Part shown: positions 1-8,988 of the stretch, one piece after another
Layout: each line of letters opens with the position of its first letter
How positions within the stretch are numbered: the first letter of the stretch is position 1
Assembly (NCBI RefSeq): GCF_004614165.1
Contig: NZ_SPVG01000199.1
Span: 1-40,161, forward strand
DNA length: 40,161 nt
Direction: 5' to 3'
From: Duganella callida
GTDB taxonomy: Bacteria > Pseudomonadota > Gammaproteobacteria > Burkholderiales > Burkholderiaceae_D
Program-made: the position numbers and the translations under genes
Notes under the pieces: model-generated
Database searches by the model: none
Told to the model about the DNA's origin: nothing
What the model saw: only the letters and a program-made list of their open reading frames with translations

Positions 1-1
1 G

Positions 2-121
2 ACGACGACAAAAAATTCCAGCGCTTCGGCGGCAGCGACGAATGGCGGCTGGCGCGGCGGCGGCGGCATGGGTGTCGGCGCCGGCGGCGCCAGCATCAAC
101 CTGCCGGGCGGCGGCGGTTGA
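2..121 (+). CDS. C-terminus of a glycine-rich protein (partial, 5' end outside window)
   Basis: An open frame enters from the left edge and ends at the TGA at 119-121, giving the last 39 residues of a protein. The tail is made almost only of Gly, Ala, Ser and Asn, with a GWRGGGGMG-like stretch and a terminal run of four Gly. Such tails occur on several unrelated membrane and secreted protein families, so no function can be assigned from it. The strand agrees with the M13 peptidase gene that follows 112 bases later. Confidence 0.5.
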   Translation, partial: TTTKNSSASAAATNGGWRGGGGMGVGAGGASINLPGGGG

Positions 122-233
122 GTTTCCGGGCTTGTGTATCGTAAAGTAAAAAGCTGGCGCCAGGCGATTCCATCGGCCGCGCGGACGGTAGAATCCCTGG
201 GCAAATAAAGCTTGACGACGATAAGGATTAGCT

Positions 234-2267
234 GTGAAACCACTTCTGTTGACTGCACTGACCCTGAGCCTGATGACCGCCTTTACCGCGCACGCCACCG
301 AACCTGCCACCACGTCGGGCATCGAGACCCCGAACATGGACACCAGCGTGCGCCCGCAGGACGACTTCTTCAATTACATGAATGGCAGCTGGCTGAAGAC
401 CACCGCGATCCCGGGCGAAAAATCGAGCTGGGGCACCTTCGCCAAACTGCGCGACGACGTGCTGCCGCAACTGCGCGGCATCATTGAAAAGGCCGAGGCC
501 GACAAGAGCAAGAAACAGGGCAGCGAGGCGCAGAAGATTGCCGATCTGTACGCCAGCTTCATGGATGAGCACAAGCTGGAGCAGCAGGGCGTGCGTCCGC
601 TGGCCGGCGAGATGAACCGCATCCGCGCGCTGAAGGACAAGAAAGGCTTGCCGATGCTGGTCGCGCACCTGACCGAGATCGGCGTGACCACGCCATACGC
701 CCTCAGCGTGCGCCAGGATGCGCGCGCATCGACGCGCTATGCGGTGTACATCTCGCAAAGCGGCTTGGGCCTGCCGGACCGCGATTACTACCTGAAGAAA
801 GACGACGCCAAGCTGGCCGCCGCGCTGGCCAAGTACGAGCTGCACGTGGCCAAAATCCTGCAGCTGGCCGGCGACAAGGATGCCGCCGCCAATGCCAAAA
901 AAATCGTCGCGCTGGAAACCGAGCTGGCCGAAGCGCAATGGACCAAGGTGCAGAACCGCGATCCGGTCAAGCGCTACAACAAGATGCCGATCAAGCAGCT
1001 GGCCGAACTGGCGCCCGGCTTCGACTGGGGCCACGCGCTGGCGGCCAGCGGCGTCGCCAACAAGGTCGATTACGTGATCGTCAACCAGCCGAGCTACCTG
1101 AGCGGCTTCAACGCCGTGCTGGACAAGGCCGACCTGGCGACCTGGAAAGCGTATTTCACCTGGCAGCTGCTGCGTGAAGCCTCGCCGTTCCTGTCGAAAG
1201 ATTTCGCCGACGCCCATTTCGATTTCTACAGTACCGTGCTGACCGGCGTGGCCGTCAAGCCGCCGCGCTGGAAGCAGGCGGTGGCGCTCGAGGAAACCAG
1301 CCTGGGCGAAGCGCTGGGCAAGCTGTACGTGGCGGAATATTTCCCGCCCGAGCGCAAGGCGCGCATGGATGAGCTGGTCAAGAACCTGCTGGCCGCCTAC
1401 AAGACCAGCATCGATAATCTGGATTGGATGAGCCCGGCCACCAAGCTGGAAGCGCAGGCCAAGCTGGCCAAGTTCACACCCAAGATCGGCTACCCGAACA
1501 AGTGGCGCGATTACTCCTCGCTGACCATCGTCAAGGGCGACCTGGTGGGCAACGTGCTGCGCGCGTCGAGCTACAAGCATCAGCGCATGATCAACAAGCT
1601 GGGCAAGCCGGTCGACCGCGAGGAATGGGGCATGACGCCGCAGACCATCAATGCATATTACAACTCGACCATGAACGAGATCGTGTTCCCGGCGGCGATC
1701 CTGCAGCCGCCGTTCTTCGACGCCAAGGCCGACGACGCGGTCAACTACGGCGCCATCGGCGCGGTGATCGGCCACGAGATCAGCCACGGCTTCGATGACG
1801 GCGGCAGCCAGTCGGATGGCGATGGCAACCTGCGCGACTGGTGGACCAAGGAAGACCGCGCCAACTTCAAGGCCAAGACCGACGCGCTGGTCAAGCAGTA
1901 CAACGGCTACAGCCCGCTGCCGGGTTACTACGTCAACGGCGCGCTGACCCTGGGCGAGAACATTGCCGACAACAGCGGCGCGGCGATTGCCTACAAGGCT
2001 TACCAGCTGTCGCTGGGCGGCAAGCCGGCGCCGGTGATCGACGGCTTCACCGGCGACCAGCGCTTCTTCATGGGCTGGGGCCAGATCTGGCGCAGCAAGA
2101 CCCGCGATGAACAGCAGATCCTGCTGATCAAGACCGACCCGCACTCGCCGGGCCAGTTCCGCACCAATGGCACGCTGGTCAACCAGCCGGGCTTCTACGA
2201 CGCGTTCGGCGTCAAGCCGGGCGACAAGCTGTATGTTGCGCCGGAACAGCGCGTGAACATCTGGTAA
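234..2267 (+). CDS. M13 family (neprilysin/PepO-like) zinc metallopeptidase, paralogue 1
   Basis: This is a 677-residue secreted peptidase of the M13 family, which cleaves peptides of limited size using one zinc ion. Residues 1-21 form a signal peptide ending in AHA, so it should act in the periplasm or outside. The zinc site is HEISH at 514-518 with the third ligand E575 in GENIADNSG. The NAYYN substrate-binding motif lies upstream of HEISH, and the protein ends in the usual aromatic Trp. The start is the GTG at 234, seven bases after AAGGA; the same arrangement is seen in paralogue 3. It is the first of three tandem paralogues and is followed by its own strong terminator, so it is probably transcribed separately. 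The substrate is unknown. Confidence 0.93.
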   Translation: MKPLLLTALTLSLMTAFTAHATEPATTSGIETPNMDTSVRPQDDFFNYMNGSWLKTTAIPGEKSSWGTFAKLRDDVLPQLRGIIEKAEADKSKKQGSEAQKIADLYASFMDEHKLEQQGVRPLAGEMNRIRALKDKKGLPMLVAHLTEIGVTTPYALSVRQDARASTRYAVYISQSGLGLPDRDYYLKKDDAKLAAALAKYELHVAKILQLAGDKDAAANAKKIVALETELAEAQWTKVQNRDPVKRYNKMPIKQLAELAPGFDWGHALAASGVANKVDYVIVNQPSYLSGFNAVLDKADLATWKAYFTWQLLREASPFLSKDFADAHFDFYSTVLTGVAVKPPRWKQAVALEETSLGEALGKLYVAEYFPPERKARMDELVKNLLAAYKTSIDNLDWMSPATKLEAQAKLAKFTPKIGYPNKWRDYSSLTIVKGDLVGNVLRASSYKHQRMINKLGKPVDREEWGMTPQTINAYYNSTMNEIVFPAAILQPPFFDAKADDAVNYGAIGAVIGHEISHGFDDGGSQSDGDGNLRDWWTKEDRANFKAKTDALVKQYNGYSPLPGYYVNGALTLGENIADNSGAAIAYKAYQLSLGGKPAPVIDGFTGDQRFFMGWGQIWRSKTRDEQQILLIKTDPHSPGQFRTNGTLVNQPGFYDAFGVKPGDKLYVAPEQRVNIW

Positions 2268-2284
2268 GCGTTTTCATGCCACAC

Positions 2285-2310
2285 AAAAAGCCACCTCGTG
2301 TGGCTTTTTT
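2285..2310 (+). terminator. Rho-independent terminator after M13 paralogue 1
   Basis: A ten-base arm AAAAAGCCAC pairs with GTGGCTTTTT across a five-base loop and runs into a T tract. It lies 17 bases past the stop codon, which separates this gene's transcript from the next paralogue. Confidence 0.85.
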
Positions 2311-2341
2311 GTTATTGTTTCGGAACTGATACGGAGCGACC

Positions 2342-4369
2342 ATGAACAAACATTTGCTGAGCGCACTGACCTTGGCCCTGCTGGCGGCCGCCGGCGTGCA
2401 GGCGCAGGACAAGCCGTCCGGGCTGGACCTGGCCAACCTGGACAAGTCCGTGCGGCCGCAGGACGATTTCTTCCGCAACCTGAACGGCCGTTGGCTCGAT
2501 CAGACCGAAATCCCGGCCGACCAGTCGAGCTGGGGCTCGTTCGAAAAACTCGACGACGACACCAAGCCCCAGCTGCGCGCCATCATCGAAGCGGCGGCGG
2601 CCGATCCCAACAAGCAGCCGGGCAGCGATGCCCAGCGCATCGGCGATTTCTACGCCAGCTACATGGATGAGGCCACACTGGAGCGGCTGCGCCTGACGCC
2701 GCTGCAGGCCGACTTCGAGCGCGTGGCCGCGCTGAGCGACAAGGCGCAGATCCCGGCGCTGATCGCGTACTTCAACCGGGTCGGCTACACCGCGCCGTAC
2801 AACTTCGGCATCCACCAGGACAACAAGGATTCGACACGCTACGTGGCCGATCTCGTGCAGGATGGCCTGAGTCTGCCCGATCCCGATTACTACCTGAAGA
2901 AGTCGGACAAGAAGATGGCCGACGCGCTGGCCAGATACGAAAAGCACGTCGCGAACATGCTGGGCATGGCCGGCAACGCCCATGCCGCGGCCGATGCGAA
3001 AGCCATCGTTGCGCTGGAAACCGAACTGGCCAGAATCCAGTGGACCAAGGTGCAGATGCGCGATCCGGTCAAGGCGTACAACAAGATTCCGCTGAACCAG
3101 CTGAGCAAGCTGGCGCCCGGCTACGACTGGCACACCTGGCTGCGCGACACCGGCATCGCTGGCAAGACCGACTACGTGATCGTCAGCCAGCCCAGCTTCA
3201 TCACCGGCATGAACAAGCTGATCGCCAAGACGCCGTTGGCCACGTGGCAGACCTATTTCCAGTGGCAGGTGCTGCATGCCAACGCGCCCTATCTCTCGCG
3301 CGACTTCGCGCTGGAGAACTTCGATTTCTATGGCCGCGTGTTAAGCGGCGTGGCCCAACAGGAACCGCGCTGGAAACGCGCCGTCAACGCCACCGACAAC
3401 GGCCTCGGCGAAGTGCTGGGCAAGCTGTACGTGGAACAGCACTTCCCGCCCGAGCGCAAGGCGCACATGGAGCAGCTGGTGAAGAATCTGCTGGCAGCCT
3501 ACCGCCAGAGCATCGACACGCTGGACTGGATGGGCGCCGACACCAAGAAGGAAGCGCAGGCCAAGCTGGCCAAGTTCACCACCAAGATCGGCTATCCGAA
3601 CAAATGGCGCGATTACTCGCAACTGGTGGTGGCGAAGGATGATCTGGTCGGCAACGTGCGCCGCTCGCACCAGTTCGACTACGAGAAGGAAGTCAACAAA
3701 CTCGGCAAGCCGATCGACCGCGACGAATGGGGCATGACGCCGCAAACCATCAACGCCTATTACAATCCCGAGCTCAACGAGATCGTGTTCCCGGCGGCGA
3801 TTTTGCAGCCGCCGTTCTTCAACGCCGAGGCCGACGACGCGGTCAACTACGGCGCCATCGGCGCGGTGATCGGCCACGAGATCAGCCACGGCTTCGACGA
3901 CCAGGGCGCGCAATACGATGGCGACGGCAACCTGCGCGACTGGTGGACCAAGGCCGATCACAAGAACTTCGCCGCCAAGACCAGGATGCTGGTCAGGCAG
4001 TACAACAGCTTCAGCCCGATCAAGGGCTATCACGTCAACGGCGAGCTGACGCTGGGCGAAAACATCGCCGACAACAGCGGCGCCGCGATTGCCTACAAGG
4101 CCTACCTGATTTCGCTGGGCGGCAAGCCGGCGCCGGTGATCGACGGCCTGACGGGACAGCAGCGCTTCTACATGGGCTTCGGCCAGGTCTGGCGGGCCAA
4201 GATCCGCGACGCCCAGCAGATCATTTATCTGAAAGTGGATCCGCATGCGCCGGACAAGTTCCGCGCCAACGGCACCGTGCGCAACCAGCCTGGCTATTAC
4301 GAAGCCTTCGGCGTCAAGCCGGGTGACCAGATGTATCTGGCGCCGAAAGACCGCGTCATCATGTGGTGA
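2342..4369 (+). CDS. M13 family zinc metallopeptidase, paralogue 2
   Basis: This is a 675-residue secreted M13 peptidase. Residues 1-20 form a signal peptide ending in VQA. The zinc-binding HEISH is at 512-516 and the third ligand is E573 in GENIADNSG. The NAYYN motif and the C-terminal Trp are kept. The start ATG has GGAG six bases upstream. It is closely similar to paralogues 1 and 3 along its whole length, with long shared blocks around the active site, which points to tandem duplication. All catalytic residues are present, so it should be active. The substrate may differ, because the middle of the protein (the region covering the active-site cavity in this family) varies more. Confidence 0.93.
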   Translation: MNKHLLSALTLALLAAAGVQAQDKPSGLDLANLDKSVRPQDDFFRNLNGRWLDQTEIPADQSSWGSFEKLDDDTKPQLRAIIEAAAADPNKQPGSDAQRIGDFYASYMDEATLERLRLTPLQADFERVAALSDKAQIPALIAYFNRVGYTAPYNFGIHQDNKDSTRYVADLVQDGLSLPDPDYYLKKSDKKMADALARYEKHVANMLGMAGNAHAAADAKAIVALETELARIQWTKVQMRDPVKAYNKIPLNQLSKLAPGYDWHTWLRDTGIAGKTDYVIVSQPSFITGMNKLIAKTPLATWQTYFQWQVLHANAPYLSRDFALENFDFYGRVLSGVAQQEPRWKRAVNATDNGLGEVLGKLYVEQHFPPERKAHMEQLVKNLLAAYRQSIDTLDWMGADTKKEAQAKLAKFTTKIGYPNKWRDYSQLVVAKDDLVGNVRRSHQFDYEKEVNKLGKPIDRDEWGMTPQTINAYYNPELNEIVFPAAILQPPFFNAEADDAVNYGAIGAVIGHEISHGFDDQGAQYDGDGNLRDWWTKADHKNFAAKTRMLVRQYNSFSPIKGYHVNGELTLGENIADNSGAAIAYKAYLISLGGKPAPVIDGLTGQQRFYMGFGQVWRAKIRDAQQIIYLKVDPHAPDKFRANGTVRNQPGYYEAFGVKPGDQMYLAPKDRVIMW

Positions 4370-4433
4370 TGTGATATAAAGCAGGGCGCCCGTTTGAGCA
4401 ATGGGCTTTCTTTTAAAACAGAAGGAAAAACTC

Positions 4434-6500
4434 GTGAAACGTCATCTCGTAAGTGCATTGATGCTGAGCCTGATCGCAGGCCTGGCCGGCGCTGCGGACA
4501 CCGCCAAAAGCGCTGCTCCAGCCAGCTCCAAGGTAGCAAGCAAAAAGCCGGTGTCCGGCGTCGCCACCGAATACATCGATTCCACCGTGCGCGCGCAGGA
4601 CGACCTGTTCACCCACATGAACGGCAAGTGGCTGGCGTCGACCGAGATCCCGGCCGACAAGTCGAGCTGGGGCGCTTTCGCCAAGCTGCGCGATGACATT
4701 CAGCCGCAGCTGCGCGCGATCATCGAAGGCGCGGCCGCCAACAAGGCCGGCGGTCCCGAGGCGCAGCGCATCGGCGACTTTTACGCCAGTTTCATGGACG
4801 AAGCCAAACTGGAACAACTGGGCCTGACGCCGCTGAACGCCGAACTGGCCAAGGTCGCGGCCATCAGCGACAAGAAGCAACTGCCGCAACTGATCGCCCA
4901 CTTCAACCAGATCGGCGTCACCGCGCCGTATGGCTACGTGATCCACCAGGACAACAAGGATTCCACCAAATATGTGGCCGACCTGCAACAGGACGGCCTG
5001 GGCATGCCGGACCGCGACTACTACCTGAAAGCCGATGACGCCAAGCTGGCCGACATTCTGGCCAAGTACGAACTGCACGTCGGCAAAATGCTGACCATGG
5101 CCGGCGACGCGCACGGCGCCGTCACCGCCCACGCCATCGTCGAATTCGAAAAAGAGCTGGCCAAGCTGCAGTGGACCAAGGTCGAATTGCGCGATCCGGT
5201 CAAGGGCTACAACAAGGTCGACATCGCCAAGCTGGGCGAGGTGGCGCCGGGCTACGACTGGAATGCCTACCTGACCGACGCCGGCGTGCAGGGCAAGGCC
5301 AGCTACGTGATCGTCGGCCAGCCGACCTACCTGAAAGGCTTGACCGCGCTGCTGGACAAGACCCCGCTGGACACGCTGAAAGCCTACTTCCAGTGGCACC
5401 TGATCAGCTCGTTCGCACCTTACCTGAGCAAAGCCTACGTCGATGAAAACTTCGCCTTCTACAGCGCGGTGCTGAGCGGTGTGAGCGAACAGCGTCCACG
5501 CTGGAAGCGCGGCGTCTCCGTGACCGAAGGCGCACTGGGCGAAGCGGTGGGCAAGCTGTACGTGCAGGAACAGTTCCCGGCCGAGCGCAAGAAGCGCATG
5601 GAAGACCTGGTCAAGAACCTGCTGGCCGCCTACAAATCCAGCATCGACAAGCTGGACTGGATGGGTCCGGAAACCAAGAAACAGGCGCAAGCCAAGCTGG
5701 CCAAGTTCACCACCAAGATCGGCTACCCGAACAAATGGCGCGACTACACGGCGCTGCAGATCAGCAAGGACGATCTGGTCGGCAACGTGCTGCGCTCGCG
5801 CCAGTTCGACTACAACAAGGAGCTGAACAAGCTGGGCAAGCCGATCGACCGCGACGAATGGGGCATGACGCCGCAGACCGTCAACGCCTATTACAACCCG
5901 GAGATGAACGAGATCGTGTTCCCGGCCGCCATCCTGCAGCCGCCGTTCTTCAATGCCGATGCGGATGACGCCGTGAACTACGGCGCCATCGGCGGCGTGA
6001 TCGGCCACGAGATCAGCCACGGCTTCGACGACCAGGGTGCCCAGTACGACGGCGACGGCAACCTGCGCGACTGGTGGACCGCCGACGACCACAAGAACTT
6101 CGCCGCCAAGACCAAGATGCTGGTCGAGCAGTACAACCAGTTCAGCCCGCTGCCCGGCTACCACGTCAACGGCGAACTGACGCTGGGTGAAAACATCGCC
6201 GACAACAGCGGCGTGGCGATCGCCTACAAGGCGTACAAGCTGTCCCTGCACGGCAAGCAGGCGCCGGTGATCGACGGCCTGACGGGCGACCAGCGCTTCT
6301 ACATGGGTTTCGCCCAGGTATGGCGCGTGAAGATGCGGGAAGCGGCACAGATCCAGCAGATCAAGACCGACCCGCACTCGCCGGGCCAGTTCCGCGCCAA
6401 CGGCACCATGCGCAACCAGCCGGGATTCTACGACGCCTTCGGCATCAAGCCGGGCGACAAGATGTACCTGCCGCCCGCCGAGCGCGTGCTGATGTGGTAA
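4434..6500 (+). CDS. M13 family zinc metallopeptidase, paralogue 3
   Basis: This is a secreted M13 peptidase of 688 residues when read from the GTG at 4434. That start has AAGGA seven bases upstream and gives a clean signal peptide beginning MKRHLVSALML, like the other two paralogues; the earlier ATG at 4401 would add 11 charged residues before it. After the signal peptide there is an extra Ala/Ser/Lys-rich linker of about 20 residues that the other copies lack. Zinc ligands are HEISH at 525-529 and E586. No strong terminator separates it from paralogue 2, so read-through is possible. A strong terminator follows its stop. Confidence 0.92.
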   Translation: MKRHLVSALMLSLIAGLAGAADTAKSAAPASSKVASKKPVSGVATEYIDSTVRAQDDLFTHMNGKWLASTEIPADKSSWGAFAKLRDDIQPQLRAIIEGAAANKAGGPEAQRIGDFYASFMDEAKLEQLGLTPLNAELAKVAAISDKKQLPQLIAHFNQIGVTAPYGYVIHQDNKDSTKYVADLQQDGLGMPDRDYYLKADDAKLADILAKYELHVGKMLTMAGDAHGAVTAHAIVEFEKELAKLQWTKVELRDPVKGYNKVDIAKLGEVAPGYDWNAYLTDAGVQGKASYVIVGQPTYLKGLTALLDKTPLDTLKAYFQWHLISSFAPYLSKAYVDENFAFYSAVLSGVSEQRPRWKRGVSVTEGALGEAVGKLYVQEQFPAERKKRMEDLVKNLLAAYKSSIDKLDWMGPETKKQAQAKLAKFTTKIGYPNKWRDYTALQISKDDLVGNVLRSRQFDYNKELNKLGKPIDRDEWGMTPQTVNAYYNPEMNEIVFPAAILQPPFFNADADDAVNYGAIGGVIGHEISHGFDDQGAQYDGDGNLRDWWTADDHKNFAAKTKMLVEQYNQFSPLPGYHVNGELTLGENIADNSGVAIAYKAYKLSLHGKQAPVIDGLTGDQRFYMGFAQVWRVKMREAAQIQQIKTDPHSPGQFRANGTMRNQPGFYDAFGIKPGDKMYLPPAERVLMW

Positions 6501-6507
6501 TGAAGTG

Positions 6508-6535
6508 AAAAAGGCCGCAGCAATGCGGCCTTTTT
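6508..6535. terminator. Bidirectional rho-independent terminator
   Basis: GGCCGCA pairs with TGCGGCC across a GCAA tetraloop, with five A before and five T after. It ends the M13 gene on the + strand, and the reverse strand gives a terminator at the end of the PIN gene. Confidence 0.88.
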
Positions 6536-7095
6536 CATATGCGCTCAATTTCTTGGTGCAGGAGACGACTCAATTGGGGCAGACCTTGCCGTTCGTAGAG
6601 CGACAACAGCTGATCCGCGGTTTTCGGCGGACGTCTCAGGCGTAAGCGCAATGCACGCACCGTTTGGAACACCCTGGCTGGATTTTTTTCGTACAGGGAA
6701 GTACAAAAGTCATCTGGCGGTAAAGCTTTAATGCTTCCCAGATCAAAGTCGCGTACGTTAGAAGTGACAATCGCGTCTGCCTGACAGGCGATAGCTGCCG
6801 CTAGCACGTGCCTGTCGTTCGCGTCGGAGAGTTTAAGGTCTTCAATGAGATGTTCATAATTTTCGACCAGACATCCTGGTACCGCTTCTATCATTAACTG
6901 CGCCGTGCGGATCAGCGACTGTCTATGTAAATCCGGCCGTTGCATGAGCAGACTATGAATTCATTCTTCCTGAATGGTACGCGTCCAATGTGCCTGATAC
7001 AGGCCTGTAGAAGCCAAACTGAGCAGGAGGTCACGCAACGCGGCTGGATACAGTACGCAAGCATCCAGCACCACAATGTCGCGATAGACTACCAT
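6535..7095 (-). pseudogene. VapC-like PIN-domain toxin split by an in-frame TGA
   Basis: Read from the ATG at 7095 the frame encodes a PIN-domain ribonuclease of 186 codons, but codon 45 (6961-6963) is TGA. Before it lie the first acidic PIN residue D11 (VLDACVL) and the sequence TIQEE. After it the same frame continues IHSLLMQRPDL and then the PIN core, with D91/D94 (DANDRHV) and TSNVRDF. PIN toxins of this type usually have Trp after the Glu-Glu, so TGG to TGA is the simplest explanation. A restart at the ATG at 6945 would give a 136-residue protein without D11, which should be inactive. Its start overlaps the antitoxin stop by one base (TAATG), the usual coupling of such pairs. Confidence 0.8.
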
Positions 7096-7304
7096 TAATA
7101 TCCCATGTCGAGCTCCTGAGCCTGGTCTGCCAGTTCCTGAAGTGCCTGTTCGGAGACTTTGCGTTGCTCTTCCTTATAAGCCTCCAGCTTATCCAGGCTG
7201 ATACGCCCTGCATCCAACTGGCGCAGGAGATAAGCGGTCGATACATTCAGTAACTGAGCAGCCTGCTCTATCCTGTCAGGATCATTGATAAATGTGTCCA
7301 GCAT
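7095..7304 (-). CDS. Antitoxin partner of the PIN toxin (helix-turn-helix type)
   Basis: A 69-residue acidic protein directly upstream of the PIN gene and translationally coupled to it. Residues 9-40 look like a small helix-turn-helix of the excisionase kind (RIEQAAQLLNVSTAYLLRQL), and the rest is a charged helix that would bind the toxin. The ATG at 7304 is chosen because GCGGAG lies eight bases upstream; a TTG start at 7319 is possible but would sit before that ribosome-binding site. Its role is to neutralise the PIN ribonuclease and repress the pair. With the toxin broken it may now be a relic. Confidence 0.7.
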   Translation of the reverse strand: MLDTFINDPDRIEQAAQLLNVSTAYLLRQLDAGRISLDKLEAYKEEQRKVSEQALQELADQAQELDMGY

Positions 7305-7382
7305 AATGATTCTCCGCAAACGGAAAGGGCTCCCATATTTCAGAGTAAACTAACGGCTTCCAATTTCAAGAAGCTACCCATC

Positions 7383-7940
7383 ATGCGTTTGCGCTATGTC
7401 GCATCTTTTACGTTGCCGCTGCTTTTAGGCGCCTGCGGCGATTCTTATACGCCGGTCGATGTGTACATGGCCAAAACGCCGGAATGTGCCAGCTGGCAGG
7501 AGGCGTCGCGCTTTGCGCTGCCGCGCGGTATCAGCGTCTCCACCACCGCGCCGGTGACCTTGCCGGACGGCGGCGCCGAGTTCACTTTCGTGTATCTGAT
7601 TCCGCGCGGCGAGCGGGCGATTTTCCTCAGCCGCGAGTACAACATCACGCAGCCCAAGGGCGCGGTGATCACCAGGGCGGAGCTGGTCACGTTTTATCAG
7701 CGCGCCACCAATGCGCCGGCCGAGATCGTCGAGCCGATTCCCAAGGTGCCGGACATGCTGATCGCCGGCGCCACCGGCGAGGAAACCATCTGGCGCGTGC
7801 GCCTGCGCGTGAAGGAGAAGCTGCCCGAACGTTTCGACCTGGTGCCGCCCGCGTTCGAAATCGCGCTGAACAAATATCCGATGCGGACCTTCACCTACCG
7901 TTACTTCGCCGACCGCAAGGCGTACGGTCTGTGCAGCTAA
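7383..7940 (+). CDS. Putative lipoprotein of unknown function
   Basis: A 185-residue protein beginning with a lipoprotein signal: a charged start, a hydrophobic stretch and the lipobox LLGAC with Cys18. After processing it would be lipid-anchored in the cell envelope. The mature part has mixed beta-rich character with two further Cys (Cys35 and Cys184, the latter next to the end) that could pair. I do not recognise the family. It is a single-gene unit: it is divergent from the antitoxin gene and ends at a shared terminator. Confidence 0.75.
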   Translation: MRLRYVASFTLPLLLGACGDSYTPVDVYMAKTPECASWQEASRFALPRGISVSTTAPVTLPDGGAEFTFVYLIPRGERAIFLSREYNITQPKGAVITRAELVTFYQRATNAPAEIVEPIPKVPDMLIAGATGEETIWRVRLRVKEKLPERFDLVPPAFEIALNKYPMRTFTYRYFADRKAYGLCS

Positions 7941-7943
7941 CAA

Positions 7944-7968
7944 AAAACCGGCCGCGCAGGCCGGTTTT
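7944..7968. terminator. Bidirectional terminator between lipoprotein and cytochrome c genes
   Basis: AAAACCGGCC pairs perfectly with GGCCGGTTTT around a GCGCA loop. The A and T tails on each side let it serve both converging genes. Confidence 0.9.
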
Positions 7969-7989
7969 GTCGTGAAGGCGCGAACCGGC

Positions 7990-8562
7990 TTATTTGGCCG
8001 GGACCGGTTCCGATGCGGCCGGGGCAGATGCAGCGGCGGCGGCGGCCGGTGCGGCGGGCGCTGCCGGTTCCTTGAACTTGGCACCGCCGGCGTTGGCCAT
8101 GTGGACCACGGCGCGCGCCACTTCCACGTCGTCCAGGTCCGGATTGCCGCCCTTGGCCGGCATTGCGCGGATACCTTCGATGGCGTGCTTGACCAGCGTG
8201 TCGTAGCCCTGCGCGATGCGCGCGCCCCAGGCGCCGGCATCGCCGAACTTCGGTGCGCCGGCGGCGCCGGTACCGTGGCAGGCGGCGCAGGTCGAGGTGT
8301 AGATGGCCTCGCCCGATTGCAGCACTTTCGGCGCGTTGGAATCTTTCAGGGTGTAGCCGGCGTCGGCCACGGGGGCGATGCGGGCCGCGACTTCTTCCGG
8401 CGCCTGGCTGTTGGAGCCGGCGCCCGTCAGCTTGTTGGTCGTGACGAATTGGACTAGCAGGATGATGCCGAAGATGACGACTACAAAGAAGCCGATAACA
8501 GCTATGACAAGTTGCTTTGGCGTTCTGATGGCGGATTCGTGTTCGTTATGTGTATCGCTCAT
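7990..8562 (-). CDS. Membrane-anchored cytochrome c (cytochrome c5 family)
   Basis: A 190-residue protein with one N-terminal membrane segment (about 18-40) and a periplasmic class I cytochrome c domain. The heme-binding motif is CAACH at 92-96, and the likely distal ligand is Met134 in RAMPAKGG. The family shuttles electrons between respiratory complexes in the periplasm. The C-terminus is a flexible Ala/Pro-rich tail of about 25 residues, as is common in betaproteobacterial members. The start ATG has AAGGA five bases upstream. It stands alone between the terminator and the tRNA gene. Confidence 0.9.
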   Translation of the reverse strand: MSDTHNEHESAIRTPKQLVIAVIGFFVVVIFGIILLVQFVTTNKLTGAGSNSQAPEEVAARIAPVADAGYTLKDSNAPKVLQSGEAIYTSTCAACHGTGAAGAPKFGDAGAWGARIAQGYDTLVKHAIEGIRAMPAKGGNPDLDDVEVARAVVHMANAGGAKFKEPAAPAAPAAAAAASAPAASEPVPAK

Positions 8563-8765
8563 GATTTCCTTAACAGACTAATTTCAAGCCGGGGGTGGCG
8601 CGAATTGTTGATCAGCAGCTGCCTTGTAAAACCTTCACCAAACAAATGATTATAGACACAAGAATGCTGCGAAGGAAACGCGAACATGCGTAAAAAGACA
8701 ATACCCCATGGACGACTTGCAATAAACACGGTATCCTACGGCACGCCTTCGCGTATCCCTCTCAC

Positions 8766-8841
8766 GCGGCTGTAGCTCAGTGGATAGAGTATTGGCCTCC
8801 GAAGCCAAGGGTCACTGGTTCGATCCCAGTCAGCCGCACCA
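8766..8841 (+). tRNA. tRNA-Arg (anticodon CCG)
   Basis: A complete 76-base cloverleaf. The acceptor arm GCGGCTG pairs with CAGCCGC. The anticodon stem TTGGC/GCCAA surrounds the loop CTCCGAA, with the anticodon CCG at 8799-8801. The T stem ACTGG/CCAGT holds the loop TTCGATC, and CCA is encoded at 8839-8841. The gene is the integration site of the island on its right. A second, different version of its 3' part lies at 37727-37775, so the T arm and discriminator base here were probably supplied by the element. Confidence 0.97.
8793..8813 (+). repeat. att direct repeat, left copy (inside tRNA-Arg)
   Basis: Twenty-one bases, from the anticodon stem through the variable loop (TGGCC...GGGTC), match 37727-37747 exactly. 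The two copies diverge in the T arm immediately after, so the crossover took place within this block. Confidence 0.9.
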
Positions 8842-8896
8842 GCAAACATGCACTTTGCCAGGGTGTTTTCCCTGTGTGAAGACGGTTTGGTCAAGT

Positions 8897-8933
8897 TTTG
8901 GGAAAATATTTGGGAAAATATTTTTGGGAAAAA
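8897..8933 (+). repeat. Triple GGGAAAA direct repeats, putative integrase arm sites (left)
   Basis: GGGAAAA occurs at 8900-8906, 8912-8918 and 8926-8932, each preceded by T residues, in an A+T-rich stretch. The same motif is doubled at the other end of the island (37593-37610). Phage and island integrases use short direct repeats like these as arm-type binding sites. The assignment is by position and pattern only. Confidence 0.5.
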
Positions 8934-8988
8934 TAACCACAAATATCTCCTAATTTCGCGTCAGATCAAGCTTGCGCCACCCTATACG

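Noticed and set aside
4381-4417. Terminator between M13 paralogues 2 and 3
   Set aside because: GCCC and GGGC with a run of mixed T and C after them form only a four-base stem with an 11-base loop, too weak to call.
4413-6548. A 711-codon open frame on the strand opposite M13 paralogue 3, and similar long frames opposite paralogues 1 and 2
   Set aside because: Each lies wholly antisense to a gene with clear catalytic motifs. The frames share the same Val/Asp/Gly/Arg-rich composition expected from the complement of G+C-rich codons, and have no domain of their own.
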